Source: Paracoccaceae bacterium
Lineage (GTDB): Bacteria > Pseudomonadota > Alphaproteobacteria > Rhodobacterales > Rhodobacteraceae
Reading direction: 5' to 3'
Assembly (NCBI GenBank): GCA_021775315.1
Contig: JAJFIC010000052.1
Coordinates: 1 to 64,000 of the forward strand
DNA length: 64,000 nucleotides
Part shown: piece by piece, positions 43,166-52,354 of the stretch
How the letters are laid out: each line of letters opens with the position of its first letter
Numbering within the stretch: the first letter of the stretch is position 1
Program-made: the position numbers and the translations under genes
The notes under the pieces: model-generated
Seen by the model: the letters and a program-made list of their open reading frames with translations, nothing else
What the model was told of the DNA's origin: nothing
Database searches by the model: none

Positions 43166-44679
43166 GCGTTTTCTCCTGCCATCATCAGGCCAATTGCGGC
43201 GCGGTCTTTGGTGTCGGCCTCGATCAACTGACCGTCATGGATCACGATAATTCGGTCAGACAGGGCCAGAACCTCGTCTAAATCTTCGGAAATCAGCAAC
43301 ACACCGGCACCGCGATGGCGTGCCTCGAGCAGACGCCGACCAACTTCGCTGGCCGCGCCGAGGTCAAGCCCGCGCGTCGGCTGATTGGCCAATATCAGTC
43401 GCGGGCTACATTCAAACACCCGCGCCAGGATCAGTTTTTGGATGTTTCCACCAGATAACAGGCGGGCCTTTGCCTCAGGCCCGGGTCCGCGAATGTCGTA
43501 ATCCTGACAAAGCTGTGCGGCATGGGCGCGAATGGCATCGCGGCGTAAGAATCCGTTTTTCTGAATATCAGGATCCGAAAGACGCTCTACAATCAGGTTT
43601 TCCGAAACGCTCATCGCGCCGATAACGCCGTCATGGTGGCGGTCTTCGGGGATGCGGCCAATTCCGACCTTCAGCAGATTTTGCGGATTGAACCGGGTGA
43701 TTTGGATGCCATCGACCGACATTTCCCCCTGATCGGGTGTCGCCAGACCTGAGATCAAAGCGGCCAGTGCAGATTGGCCATTGCCTGACACCCCGGCAAT
43801 TCCAACAACCTCGTGACCATGAACCACCAGATCGACCGCGCGCAGGCTGTTGCGGGCATTGTCGCTTTTGACGGTGACCCCGGACAGGGCCAAAACCGGG
43901 GCACCGGGCTGCATGGCCGGACGCGGCACCGCAGGGGTATCAGCCCCGACCATCAGGCGCGCGATGGCTGTTTCGTCCGCCGTATCGGTTGCGATTTCAC
44001 CAACTTTTTTGCCGTGGCGAAGAACCGCGATGCGATTTGAAAAGGCCAAAACCTCGCGCAGCTTATGGGAAATGAAAATGACCGACAGGCCGTCTTTGGT
44101 CATTGCGCCGATGTTTTCAAACAGGGTGTCGGCCTCTTGCGGGGTCAAAACCGCGGTTGGCTCGTCCAGCACCAGAATGCGAACGTCGTGGTATAGGGCT
44201 TTGAGGATCTCGACCCGTTGACGCTCACCCACCGACAGATTGCCAACCCGCTCGTCCAATGGCGCGGTCAGGCCCGAGCGGTCCATAATTCCCAGAATCT
44301 TTGCGCGCGCCGCGTGGCGGTTCTGACGCCATGACAGCAGGCTTTCTGATCCCAGCAGGATATTGTCCAGCGCCGATAAATTCGCCGCAAGCGTGAAATG
44401 CTGGTGCACCATGCCTATTCCAGCCGCAAGGGCCGCTTGCGGATGGCCCAGCGTCAGGGGCCACATGACACCAGCCTCGTCCGCCACATCTACCGTGCCG
44501 CTGTCAGGCAGATAATGCCCAAACAACATGTTCATCAGCGTGGTTTTGCCAGCACCGTTTTCGCCAAGCAAAGACAGAACTTCGCCGCGATGCAATTCAA
44601 TACTGACCGCGTCATTGGCAACGATTGTGCCAAAACGTTTGGACAGATTATTCAGGGAAAGAACCAGGTGATTTGTCAT
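43162..44679 (-). CDS. Two-domain ABC ATPase of a BMP-type importer (YufO/NupO-like)
   Basis: This 505-residue protein carries two nucleotide-binding domains. The first has LLGENGAGKTTLMNMLFG, the signature NLSVGERQRVEILKALYHD and LDEPTAVLTPQE. The second has a weak Walker A (GVSGNGQSALAALIS), LLSGGNIQKLILARVFEC and the Walker B-like LILANQPTRGLDLG. This duplicated arrangement is standard for nucleoside and sugar-type importers. Its start follows the binding-protein gene by 48 nt containing a hairpin, and its end overlaps the first permease by 4 nt. It energises import at the inner membrane. Confidence 0.92.
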   Translation of the reverse strand: MTNHLVLSLNNLSKRFGTIVANDAVSIELHRGEVLSLLGENGAGKTTLMNMLFGHYLPDSGTVDVADEAGVMWPLTLGHPQAALAAGIGMVHQHFTLAANLSALDNILLGSESLLSWRQNRHAARAKILGIMDRSGLTAPLDERVGNLSVGERQRVEILKALYHDVRILVLDEPTAVLTPQEADTLFENIGAMTKDGLSVIFISHKLREVLAFSNRIAVLRHGKKVGEIATDTADETAIARLMVGADTPAVPRPAMQPGAPVLALSGVTVKSDNARNSLRAVDLVVHGHEVVGIAGVSGNGQSALAALISGLATPDQGEMSVDGIQITRFNPQNLLKVGIGRIPEDRHHDGVIGAMSVSENLIVERLSDPDIQKNGFLRRDAIRAHAAQLCQDYDIRGPGPEAKARLLSGGNIQKLILARVFECSPRLILANQPTRGLDLGAASEVGRRLLEARHRGAGVLLISEDLDEVLALSDRIIVIHDGQLIEADTKDRAAIGLMMAGENA

Positions 44680-44688
44680 GCGATATGA

Positions 44689-44717
44689 GGCCGGGCACCC
44701 GTTAATGACGCCCGGCC
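44689..44717 (-). other. Intercistronic GC-rich hairpin after the binding-protein gene
   Basis: GGCCGGGC (44689-44696) and GCCCGGCC (44710-44717) form a perfect 8-bp stem with a 13-nt loop between the binding-protein stop and the ATPase start. No T-run follows in the direction of transcription. It therefore looks like an mRNA-stabilising or polarity element that raises binding-protein output, and not a full terminator. Confidence 0.55.
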
Positions 44718-44727
44718 CTGTCGTTCC

Positions 44728-45720
44728 TTAATTGTCGGAAACCGGGGCTTCGTCGTTGATCGTCACGACGAAACTGCCGTCTTTAATGGCTGCAGACTTG
44801 GCATGAACCGCCGCCGCAACGTCAGCGGAAACCAAAGCCTCATCCATCGCAAGGGAACCGCCGCCATGGGCCATAAAGCTGTATTGGCCGTAATCTGCCG
44901 CCGCATAGTTCCCCGCCGCAACTGCCGCAATCGCAGTGTCGATCGTTGTCTCCATATGCCAAATCGCCGAGGCAAGGATCGTGCCCGGATAGTCGCCGGA
45001 TGTATCAATCACGTTGCCGATGGCCTTCTTGCCACGTTCAACCGCCGCGTCAGAGACGCCGAAACGTTCCGCGTACATAATGTCAGCACCGGCATCCATC
45101 ATGGCAAAGGCGCTTTCCTTGGCTTTTGGCGGGTCGTACCAGCTGTCGATAAAGTTCACCAGGAATTTGACATCCGGGTTAGTTTCGCGCGCGCCTTCCA
45201 TAAAGGCATGCATCAAGCGGTTGACCTCAGGGATCGCATAGCCCCCGACCATGCCGATGACGTTGCTTTCACTGGCAGCCCCGGCAACCATGCCTGACAG
45301 ATAGGCGGGTTCGTGAATGAAGTTGTCAAAGACCGAGAAATTCGGTTCCTGTGGTTTGAACGACGAGCCCATCAGAAAACCGGTTTCAGGATAATCTGCG
45401 GCCACTTTGCGGGCTGCGCGTTCCAGACCGAAAACTTCACCAACGATCAACCCGACGCCGCTTTCAGCGTATTCCCGCATCACCCGTTCGTAATCGGTGT
45501 TTGATACGTTTTCGGAAAACACATATTCGATGTCGCCGCGTGCTTGGGCCGCGTTAAGGGCGATGTGAATGCGGCTGATCCATTGCTGTTCAACCGGTAG
45601 GGTGAATATGCCCGCGACTTTCAGCGTTTCAGCCGCCGTCGCTGAGGCCGTCATCAACATTCCAAGCGCGGTTGCACTGGCTATGAAGCCTCGTCTCGAT
45701 AAAAATTTGGGTAAGCTCAT
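44728..45720 (-). CDS. BMP-family ABC importer substrate-binding protein
   Basis: This 330-residue periplasmic protein starts at ATG 45720, with AAGGAA upstream, giving an N-terminus with a twin-arginine motif (SRRGFIA) and a hydrophobic stretch ending ATA. A longer ORF upstream is rejected. VSNTDYERVMREYAESGVGL, VGGYAIPEVNRLMHAFMEGA and DIMYAERFGVSDAAVERGKK follow the basic-membrane-protein fold, which binds nucleosides or related rings. The other transporter genes follow on the same strand. The Tat motif implies the protein may be exported folded. A GGT-like gene is divergent, 196 nt away. Confidence 0.88.
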   Translation of the reverse strand: MSLPKFLSRRGFIASATALGMLMTASATAAETLKVAGIFTLPVEQQWISRIHIALNAAQARGDIEYVFSENVSNTDYERVMREYAESGVGLIVGEVFGLERAARKVAADYPETGFLMGSSFKPQEPNFSVFDNFIHEPAYLSGMVAGAASESNVIGMVGGYAIPEVNRLMHAFMEGARETNPDVKFLVNFIDSWYDPPKAKESAFAMMDAGADIMYAERFGVSDAAVERGKKAIGNVIDTSGDYPGTILASAIWHMETTIDTAIAAVAAGNYAAADYGQYSFMAHGGGSLAMDEALVSADVAAAVHAKSAAIKDGSFVVTINDEAPVSDN

Positions 45721-45916
45721 GCAGCTATTCCTTTCCCGATTTGCGTTTAAGAATAAAAACCATGGCCCACTGACACATTTTTTAATCAAACGATCAAGAA
45801 TTATCTGCATACTACAACAGGCAATTCTGCTGGTGCTTTGCGCACGTTGCCGTATTGTCAGGCGGCATGGAAAGACGCATTTTCCGCGCATCACCCCATA
45901 GCAACGGAGTGTCGAG

Positions 45917-47704
45917 TTGCAAAATTTCACCACCCGCCCTGAAATTGCCGGAACTTTTGGCGTTGTCACGACAACCCATTGGATTGCCTCAGCTGTCGGG
46001 ATGAAAATTCTGGAACAGGGCGGAAACGCGTTTGATGCAGCCGTGGCCGTCGGCCTTGTTTTGCAGGTTGTTGAACCACATCTGAACGGGCCGGGTTCCG
46101 ACATGTCGTTGATATTTCACAGCGCTTCATCAGGGGAAAGCCGGGTGATTTGCGGCCAAGGGCCGACGCCCGGCCGCGCGACCATTGCTTATTACCGCGA
46201 TCAGGGGCTGACGCTTATCCCCGGTTCCGGGCTTTTGGCGGCGACAGTTCCCGGGGCGTTTGATGCCTGGATGGTGATGCTGCGCGACCACGGAACGCTG
46301 CCTTTGCGCGATGTGCTGGAACCTGCGATCTATTACGCCGAAACGGGTCATCCGGTGCTTGACCGGGTTTGTGATACCATCGAAGGGATGGCGGATTTCT
46401 TTCAGCGGGAATGGCCGAGCTCTTATGCGCTTTGGTGTACCGCTGGGGCGGGGCCTAAGCGTGGTGGATTGCTGAAGAACCCAACTTTGGCCACCACTTG
46501 GGACCGTTTACTGACAGAATCGGAAAGGGTGGCAGGGCGCGAAGCCCAGATTGAAGGCGCGCGAGATTGCTATTACCGGGGCTTTATCGCCGAAGAAATC
46601 GACCGATTTTTTGTGTCCGAAGAATTGGCTGATGAATCCGGTGCTCGCCACAAAGGCCTACTGAGCGGAGATGACATGGCCCGCTGGTCCGCCCCGCAAG
46701 AGGTGCCGGAAAGTTACGATTACCACGGCTGGAACGTGCAAAAAACTGGTCCATGGGGGCAGGGGCCAGTTCTGTTGCAATCCTTGGCCTTGTTGAAAGG
46801 ATTTGACCTTGATGGGCTGGACCCTGAGGGGCCGGAATTTGTGCATCTGGTGATTGAGGCGCAAAAGCTGGCTTTTGCCGATCGTGAAATTTATTACGGT
46901 GATCCGGATTTTGTCGATGTGCCGTTGGATCGCCTGCTGTCTGATCGCTACAACGACGAACGTCGCGGCTTGATTAAGCAAACAGCGTCGCTTGAACTTA
47001 ATCCGGGCAGCATCACGGGCTTTGAGGATGTGCGCAGGCAGGGGCTTGCCATGCTCGCTGAAAATAGTGCCGTCGAAAGCGCGGTTTATGAGCCGACGAT
47101 GGCCCATCTGGCGACGGAACGCGGCGACACCGTGCATCTTGATATCATCGACCGCTTTGGCAATATCGTTTCCGCAACACCGTCGGGCGGTTGGCTGCAA
47201 TCTTCGCCGACCATTCCGGCCTTGGGGTTTTGCCTGAACAGCCGGGCACAAATGATGTGGTTAACGCCGGGACTGCCAAACTCGCTTGCGCCCAACAAAC
47301 GGCCCCGCACAACCCTGACCCCCAGTATCGCGCAGTCTGAGAACGGAAAATGGTTAAGCTTTGGTACCCCCGGCGGTGATCAGCAGGACCAATGGCAGTT
47401 GGCGTTTTTTCTGCGGCACGTCCATCAGGGTAAAAACCTGCAAGAGGCCATAGACGCGCCGATGTTTCACACCAGCCATTTCCCGTCATCGTTTTATCCA
47501 CGAGGGCGCGTGCCGGGTGAAATCATGGTCGAAAAATCATGCCCGCACGCAACGATTGACGAATTGCGGGCGCGTGGCCACAAGGTCGTCGTCGCCCCGG
47601 AATGGAGCGTCGGACGTGTTACCGCCGCGTCGCGCAACGTTGATGGAATTCTCAGGGCTGCGGCAACACCTCGCCTGATGCAGGCCTATGCGATCGGGCG
47701 CTAG
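45917..47704 (+). CDS. Gamma-glutamyltransferase-family Ntn hydrolase
   Basis: This 595-residue protein starts at TTG with GGAGTG upstream. TTTHWIASAVGMKILEQGGN and DAAVAVGLVLQVVEPHLNG are the N-terminal GGT blocks. The self-cleavage and nucleophile threonine is T405 in RGDTVHLDIID. SATPSGGWLQSSP and LSFGTPGGDQQDQWQ form the C-terminal subunit. No signal peptide is visible, which suggests a cytoplasmic acylase or gamma-glutamyl amide hydrolase instead of a periplasmic glutathione hydrolase. It is divergent from the BMP operon and could process an imported gamma-glutamyl or acyl compound; that link is inference. Confidence 0.82.
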   Translation: MQNFTTRPEIAGTFGVVTTTHWIASAVGMKILEQGGNAFDAAVAVGLVLQVVEPHLNGPGSDMSLIFHSASSGESRVICGQGPTPGRATIAYYRDQGLTLIPGSGLLAATVPGAFDAWMVMLRDHGTLPLRDVLEPAIYYAETGHPVLDRVCDTIEGMADFFQREWPSSYALWCTAGAGPKRGGLLKNPTLATTWDRLLTESERVAGREAQIEGARDCYYRGFIAEEIDRFFVSEELADESGARHKGLLSGDDMARWSAPQEVPESYDYHGWNVQKTGPWGQGPVLLQSLALLKGFDLDGLDPEGPEFVHLVIEAQKLAFADREIYYGDPDFVDVPLDRLLSDRYNDERRGLIKQTASLELNPGSITGFEDVRRQGLAMLAENSAVESAVYEPTMAHLATERGDTVHLDIIDRFGNIVSATPSGGWLQSSPTIPALGFCLNSRAQMMWLTPGLPNSLAPNKRPRTTLTPSIAQSENGKWLSFGTPGGDQQDQWQLAFFLRHVHQGKNLQEAIDAPMFHTSHFPSSFYPRGRVPGEIMVEKSCPHATIDELRARGHKVVVAPEWSVGRVTAASRNVDGILRAAATPRLMQAYAIGR

Positions 47705-47716
47705 TTCGGCCTTAAA

Positions 47717-48742
47717 TTACGTGGGTGACGCGATCAGCTTTTCAATTTCGGGCCTGCGCGCATAAAGGCCCAGCACATCGCCCTGCAGACGGACCAGCGC
47801 GCCGACAGCATCAAGCGTTGGCGTTGCAATGTTCAGTTTACGGGCAAGTTCCTGCACCGAAACCATCAACCCATCCAGCTCCATCGGGCGGCCAAGTTCG
47901 ACATCCTGTCGGGTCGACGGCTTGTGGCCGATAATGTTTGCGGCACCGTCAATCCGCCGCTCAAGCGACACGTTGAATTTGGCGCCAAGGGCCAGACCGA
48001 CGTTGCGACATTCCTCCATCATGGCGCTGACCACGGCATGACACGCGGGGTCGTTGCCGATCAGATCAAGGCTAGCGCCAGTCAAAGCTGATATCGGATT
48101 GAACGAACAATTGCCCCAAAGCTTGATCCAAATCTCGTCGCGGATGCGTGGCTTGACCGGTGCTTTCAACCCGCCCGCCCGCATCAGATCGGACAGAAGC
48201 ACAGCGCGTTCTGATCGTTCGCCATCCGGTTCACCCAGTGAAAACCGATCACCGCTTTTGTGCAGGATCACACCCGGTTCGCTGATTTCGCAAGCCGGGT
48301 AGACGACACAGCCAATGGCCCGTTCAGGTCCGAAAAAGTTCCATTGCGCGCCCGCAGGATCAACCGTTTCAACCCAGTTTTCATCCAGCGACGTGCCGGT
48401 ATTGGCCTTGTGAAAATACCACCACGGCACCCCGTTCACCGCTGATACCACTGCGGTGTCATCATGCAATAGCGGTGCAAACTGTTGCACAATCGGCGGG
48501 ACGGAATGGGCCTTTAATCCAATGATAACATAATCCTGCGGTCCCAGATCGGCGGGATCAGCACTGGCTTTCAGGTGCACTGTTTCGCGCGTGCCATCCT
48601 TTTCAAGCGTCAGGCTGTTTTTTTGGATCGCTGCCAGATGTGGACCACGCGCGATGACACTGACATCGGCACCCGCCTTGGCCAGCGCAACAGCCAGAAA
48701 GCCACCGATGCCGCCTGCGCCATAGATGCATATTTTGGTCAT
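47717..48742 (-). CDS. 2-dehydropantoate 2-reductase family protein (ApbA/PanE-like)
   Basis: This 341-residue NADP-dependent reductase begins ICIYGAGGIGGFLAVALAKAG, the G-x-G-x-x-G cofactor motif. KAHSVPPIVQQFAPLLHDDT and VSAVNGVPWWYF are seen in this family, with a C-terminal helical domain containing KLWGNCSFNPISALTGA. Family members reduce ketopantoate for pantothenate synthesis, but many copies act on other 2-keto acids. Its start overlaps the acyl-CoA ligase stop by 4 nt, so the two form a pair. A catabolic role beside the ligase is more likely than housekeeping pantothenate synthesis. Confidence 0.8.
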   Translation of the reverse strand: MTKICIYGAGGIGGFLAVALAKAGADVSVIARGPHLAAIQKNSLTLEKDGTRETVHLKASADPADLGPQDYVIIGLKAHSVPPIVQQFAPLLHDDTAVVSAVNGVPWWYFHKANTGTSLDENWVETVDPAGAQWNFFGPERAIGCVVYPACEISEPGVILHKSGDRFSLGEPDGERSERAVLLSDLMRAGGLKAPVKPRIRDEIWIKLWGNCSFNPISALTGASLDLIGNDPACHAVVSAMMEECRNVGLALGAKFNVSLERRIDGAANIIGHKPSTRQDVELGRPMELDGLMVSVQELARKLNIATPTLDAVGALVRLQGDVLGLYARRPEIEKLIASPT

Positions 48743-50283
48743 GAAACCGCCTTTAGACCCAGTTTTTCAGCAAGGCCAATGCGTTGCAACTTGCCCGTCG
48801 GCCCTTTGGGGATTTCATCAAGAATGACAATCTGGCGCGGCACTTTGAACGCCGCCAACCGCTCGGCTGCAAAAGCGCGCAAGCCCTGTGCGTCAGCCGA
48901 CTTGCCCTCTTTCAGAACAATCGCCGCGGCGACGTCTTCGCCCAGTTTGTCATGGCCAACCGCGAAAGTAACGGCCTGCTCAACCGCTGCGTGGTCCATC
49001 AGGATTTCATCCACTTCACGCGGTGAGACTTTTTCGCCGCCGCGATTGATGATCTCTTTCAACCGACCTGTCACGTACAAGAACCCATCCGCGTCAAACC
49101 GGCCTTGATCACCGGTGCGAAACCACGCAAGGTTGCCTTGTTCAGCGGGCAGGAATGCCTCGGCGTTGGCGGCATCGTTTGCCTGATAGCCGCTTGTTAC
49201 ATTCTGACCGCGAATAACGATTTCTCCCAAGGCATCCGCGTCTTTGGTGACGCCAGTGCTGGTCATGATGCCAACCTCAGGTCCCGCAGGCAGGCCAACG
49301 GAACCGGGTTTCTGCTGGCCCGTGCCGATGGGATTGCAGGTCATCTGATGCGCCGCTTCGGTCATGCCATAAGCCTCGGCCACGGGGCAGCCAAAGGTTG
49401 TTTCGATGTCCGCCATAACCTGTGGCGGCAGCGAGGACGAGGATGAGCGCACAAAACGCAATCGGGTCGCCTTGACGATATCCGCGTTGCGCACCGCACG
49501 TGCGACGATAGCCTGATGCATTGTTGGCACGGCGGTGTACCAGCTGGGCTTGGCCTGATCGAGCCAGCTGAATATCTTGAGCGCGTTGAAACCCGGCGAA
49601 CAATAGATCGACCCGCCTGCCGTCAAAGAGCCAAGGACCGCCGCAATCAGGCCGTGAATATGAAACAGAGGCATCACATTCAGGCAGATGTCGTCTTGGG
49701 TTAACGCCAGCGAGGTCGCCACGTTGCGCCCGGATGCGGTAACATTGCGATGCGATAAAGGCACAAGTTTTGGGCGCGATGTGGTGCCGGATGTGTGCAG
49801 CACAAGCGCGATATCATCCGGGCTTGCAGCGTCTAATGGATAAAGGTCCCCCTGAGGCAGGTCGGTGTCAAAAGCCGCGGCCTTGTGCTGGGCCGAGACC
49901 GAGATCAGCGCAATTGGTATGCCTAGGCCACGCGCGGCTTTTGCCGCCGGACCATCAGCATCGGCGCATAACAGCATTTTGGCGTTCAGGTCCTGCATGT
50001 AATAGGCGAATTCGTCTTGTTTATAGGCCGGGTTCAGCGGCGCCGCAGTTGCGCAATTCGCAACGGCCAGAAACCCCGTCGCCGCCTCAGGCCCGTTCGG
50101 TAAAACAATCGCCACAGCGTCGGTTTTTGCTATGCCGGATTGCACCAGTGCACCGCTTGTTTTACCTATGAAATCAGCGAGTTCCACAAAATTCAAGGCA
50201 TCGCGATCCGGCGCGCTGAAGGCGGTTCGCGTACTTGGTCCGCCGCCTATAATCTGGCCGATCGTCTGATATCCAGAAGTCAT
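48739..50283 (-). CDS. AMP-dependent acyl-CoA ligase (oxalyl/malonyl-CoA synthetase-like)
   Basis: This is a 514-residue ANL-superfamily enzyme. LVLHTSGTTSRPKLVPLSH is the ATP-binding loop, EAYGMTEAAHQM the A5-like motif and WFRTGDQGRFDADGFLYVTG the hinge region. GEKVSPREVDEILMDH and a final GPTGKLQR lysine complete the catalytic set. The overall pattern resembles peroxisomal Pcs60/AAE3 oxalyl-CoA synthetases and small-acid ligases. It activates a carboxylic acid as acyl-AMP and then acyl-CoA. It overlaps the reductase gene by 4 nt. A 190-nt gap separates it from the divergent hemerythrin gene. Confidence 0.85.
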   Translation of the reverse strand: MTSGYQTIGQIIGGGPSTRTAFSAPDRDALNFVELADFIGKTSGALVQSGIAKTDAVAIVLPNGPEAATGFLAVANCATAAPLNPAYKQDEFAYYMQDLNAKMLLCADADGPAAKAARGLGIPIALISVSAQHKAAAFDTDLPQGDLYPLDAASPDDIALVLHTSGTTSRPKLVPLSHRNVTASGRNVATSLALTQDDICLNVMPLFHIHGLIAAVLGSLTAGGSIYCSPGFNALKIFSWLDQAKPSWYTAVPTMHQAIVARAVRNADIVKATRLRFVRSSSSSLPPQVMADIETTFGCPVAEAYGMTEAAHQMTCNPIGTGQQKPGSVGLPAGPEVGIMTSTGVTKDADALGEIVIRGQNVTSGYQANDAANAEAFLPAEQGNLAWFRTGDQGRFDADGFLYVTGRLKEIINRGGEKVSPREVDEILMDHAAVEQAVTFAVGHDKLGEDVAAAIVLKEGKSADAQGLRAFAAERLAAFKVPRQIVILDEIPKGPTGKLQRIGLAEKLGLKAVS

Positions 50284-50473
50284 TTATCATCCACCCTTTT
50301 CTGTTTGGAGCAAGTTAGAGCCTCAGACAGCGCTGCCGTCAAGTGCGCGCGCAAATGTGATGTAGGTGACGGGTAAAAGCCCGCAATCACGGGGTGTGAA
50401 TGGCTGTTGCATCTTTACTTTGCGCTGATTTGCGATCAATACTGAACTTTGGTTTTTTGCAGGATGCCGCATT

Positions 50474-50866
50474 ATGAAGTGGAAAGAAGAATATTCTACC
50501 GGCAATGTCGAGATTGATAACCAGCATAAAACTTTGTTCGCCTATTCCGAAGATTTCCGCGAGGTTTTGGAAAACGGCTGTCGTTCAGAAACCTATGAAG
50601 GGTTTCTTGAATTTCTAACGATGTACACAAGTATGCATTTCGGTTTTGAAGAAGAATGCATGTTCGCCAACAAATGCCCGTTTGGTGAAAAAAACAAAAA
50701 TGAGCACGCGGTTTTCATCAAAATCATCAAGCGGGAAATAGAGGCATTTCAGAAAGACGGCTTTGTGCCATCCCGGGCAAGCAAATTATTGGACGTCATC
50801 GACGCCTGGCTGGATAGCCACATAGGTCGTATTGATGTGCAGCTAAAGAGCTATATCGCGCAATAG
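50474..50866 (+). CDS. Bacteriohemerythrin-like protein
   Basis: This 130-residue four-helix protein carries a di-iron site. It shows the ligands H18 (IDNQH), H55 and E59 (HFGFEE), H78 (NEHAVF) and H116 with D121 (HIGRID). The residue four before H78, normally a fifth histidine in the H-x3-H pair, is N74. It may thus bind oxygen or nitric oxide differently or act as an iron or redox sensor. The start ATG lies in a region after TTTTTTGCAGGA. No partner domain is fused, so it is probably soluble and stand-alone. Confidence 0.85.
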   Translation: MKWKEEYSTGNVEIDNQHKTLFAYSEDFREVLENGCRSETYEGFLEFLTMYTSMHFGFEEECMFANKCPFGEKNKNEHAVFIKIIKREIEAFQKDGFVPSRASKLLDVIDAWLDSHIGRIDVQLKSYIAQ

Positions 50867-50914
50867 CTGGCCTTGGTTGTAATGCGGTGAAAGCGGCAAC
50901 AACACCCGAGATTT

Positions 50915-51850
50915 TCAGGCGGAAGGCCCGGTGTCTGTCAAGGGGCCCTGTTTAGTCTGCCGCTCGCGAAATGCAATGAACAGGCCGGATAAAAAGATCA
51001 CCGCCGCTCCGATCCAGGTATAAATATCTGGGATTTCGGCGAAGAACCACGCGCCGATAAAGGCCGTCCAGATCAGCTTGAGAAAATCGAACGGCATCAA
51101 CGCGGTTGGATCGGTTTCCTTCAATGACTGGCTAAGCGAAATCTGCGCGATCGAGCCGAAAAGACCGATCAAAACCATCCAGCCAAGCGTTTGCCACCCA
51201 AACGGCTGCCAGACCCATAACGCAGGGACGATGGAAAATATCCCAAGGAAGATGCCCATATAGGCGACAATGGTCACGCTTGAATCCGTGCGCGACAGGA
51301 TCTTGATCAGCACCATCGCCACGGCCCATAACGCCGCCGACCCAGTGACCAGCAGCGCGCCTGTGTCAATGGCGACAAAACCTGGCCTCAGGATAATCAG
51401 CATGCCGATGAACCCCGACAGGATCGCCAGCCAACGGTAGATGCGAAACCGCTCACCCAGCACAAGGACGGCCAGAACGGCCATGAAAATGGGCGCGGTG
51501 AAGCTGAGGGCGGTGACCTTTGCCAGCGGCGAAGTCGAAAGTGCCGTGAAAAACATCAGCATCGCTATGATGTTGATCACGCCGCGCAGCGCATGCAACC
51601 CGATCCGCTGTGTGCGCAGCATCGCAAAGCGCGAGCGCATCAACAGTGGCAGCAGAAAGGCCAGACCGAAAATATTGCGAAAGAAGGCGATTTGAAAAGG
51701 CGGCAACACCTCGGAAACAAAGCGCACCAACCCGTGCATGATCGAAAACGCGAACGTAGACAGGCACATCAGCACGATGCCGCGCAAGGCGGGCGTCTGG
51801 CGGTTCCAGAATATGCCGAACCCTTGGAGGCTTGAGGTCTGCCTTGTCAT
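50915..51850 (-). CDS. DMT-superfamily (EamA) transporter
   Basis: This is a protein of about 311 residues with ten predicted membrane helices in two EamA repeats. LMCLSTFAFSIMHGLVRFVS opens the first repeat, and FRNIFGLAFLLPLL and ITVVAYMGIFLGIFSIVPALW-like segments follow in later helices. The start at ATG 51850 has GAGGGAAA just upstream; an in-frame TTG at 51895 lacks such a site. The family exports small metabolites such as amino acids or drugs. The substrate is unknown. It lies alone between the hemerythrin gene (convergent) and the truncated globin gene on the same strand. Confidence 0.87.
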   Translation of the reverse strand: MTRQTSSLQGFGIFWNRQTPALRGIVLMCLSTFAFSIMHGLVRFVSEVLPPFQIAFFRNIFGLAFLLPLLMRSRFAMLRTQRIGLHALRGVINIIAMLMFFTALSTSPLAKVTALSFTAPIFMAVLAVLVLGERFRIYRWLAILSGFIGMLIILRPGFVAIDTGALLVTGSAALWAVAMVLIKILSRTDSSVTIVAYMGIFLGIFSIVPALWVWQPFGWQTLGWMVLIGLFGSIAQISLSQSLKETDPTALMPFDFLKLIWTAFIGAWFFAEIPDIYTWIGAAVIFLSGLFIAFRERQTKQGPLTDTGPSA

Positions 51851-51950
51851 TTTCCCTCGTGTTTTCTGTCTGCTCACGCGGCACCCGGCCAGCAAATCGC
51901 GGGGTGCCTTTTATTCTGCAGTCGCCGCTGTGGCATCGGCCTCATTTGGC

Positions 51951-52352
51951 CTAGGCCTCACCCAGAAAGGGTATGTTGGTATTGCTGTTTTCCTGTGGCA
52001 ATCCATAGCTTAATCCGCGCGCAATCCGGTGTGTAAGTGCGGACCATGACTGCGCCAAAGGCTGCGGTAATTCTTGGTTCAGGACAGCATCAAACAGCGC
52101 CAGCCAAACAGCGAAATGTTCGGCTTTGACGTTGCCCGCTGCCATGTGCACCTGCATCGGGTTGCCATCATAGCAGTGCTGCAACAACAGCGCGTTACGC
52201 CAAAACCGCACGATCTTTTCTTCGTGCGTTGGCCAGTCTTTTACATGCACCGCAAAAACAGGCCCAAGCACAGGATGCGCACGTATGCGGGCGTAGAATT
52301 GAACCACAACGCAATCGATCTGCGCCTCTGTCACAGGGATGCGCGGGGGCAT
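51951..52352 (-). CDS. Group III truncated hemoglobin
   Basis: This 133-residue globin starts at ATG 52352, giving the normal length; a 178-residue reading would swallow the upstream small gene. FYARIRAHPVLGPVF, W40 in VKDWPTHEEKIVRFW and GNPMQVHMAAG followed by HFAVWLALFD are typical of group III truncated hemoglobins. The heme-ligand histidine is H69 or H79. Family members bind oxygen or nitric oxide. It begins 2 nt after the stop of a 51-residue membrane ORF, with no strong ribosome-binding site of its own, so it is probably translated by coupling. Confidence 0.85.
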   Translation of the reverse strand: MPPRIPVTEAQIDCVVVQFYARIRAHPVLGPVFAVHVKDWPTHEEKIVRFWRNALLLQHCYDGNPMQVHMAAGNVKAEHFAVWLALFDAVLNQELPQPLAQSWSALTHRIARGLSYGLPQENSNTNIPFLGEA

Positions 52353-52354
52353 CG

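Noticed and set aside
45721-46104. N-terminal extension of the BMP binding protein
   Set aside because: It would hide the twin-arginine signal peptide and run into the divergent GGT gene; ATG 45720 has a good ribosome-binding site.
50365-50397. Possible hairpin with GTGACGGG and CCCGCAATCAC between divergent genes
   Set aside because: The stem needs a three-base bulge and has no T-run or clear link to either gene.
50426-50439. FNR-like sequence TGATTTGCGATCAA before the hemerythrin gene
   Set aside because: The spacing between TGAT and ATCA is one base too long for the FNR/Crp pattern.
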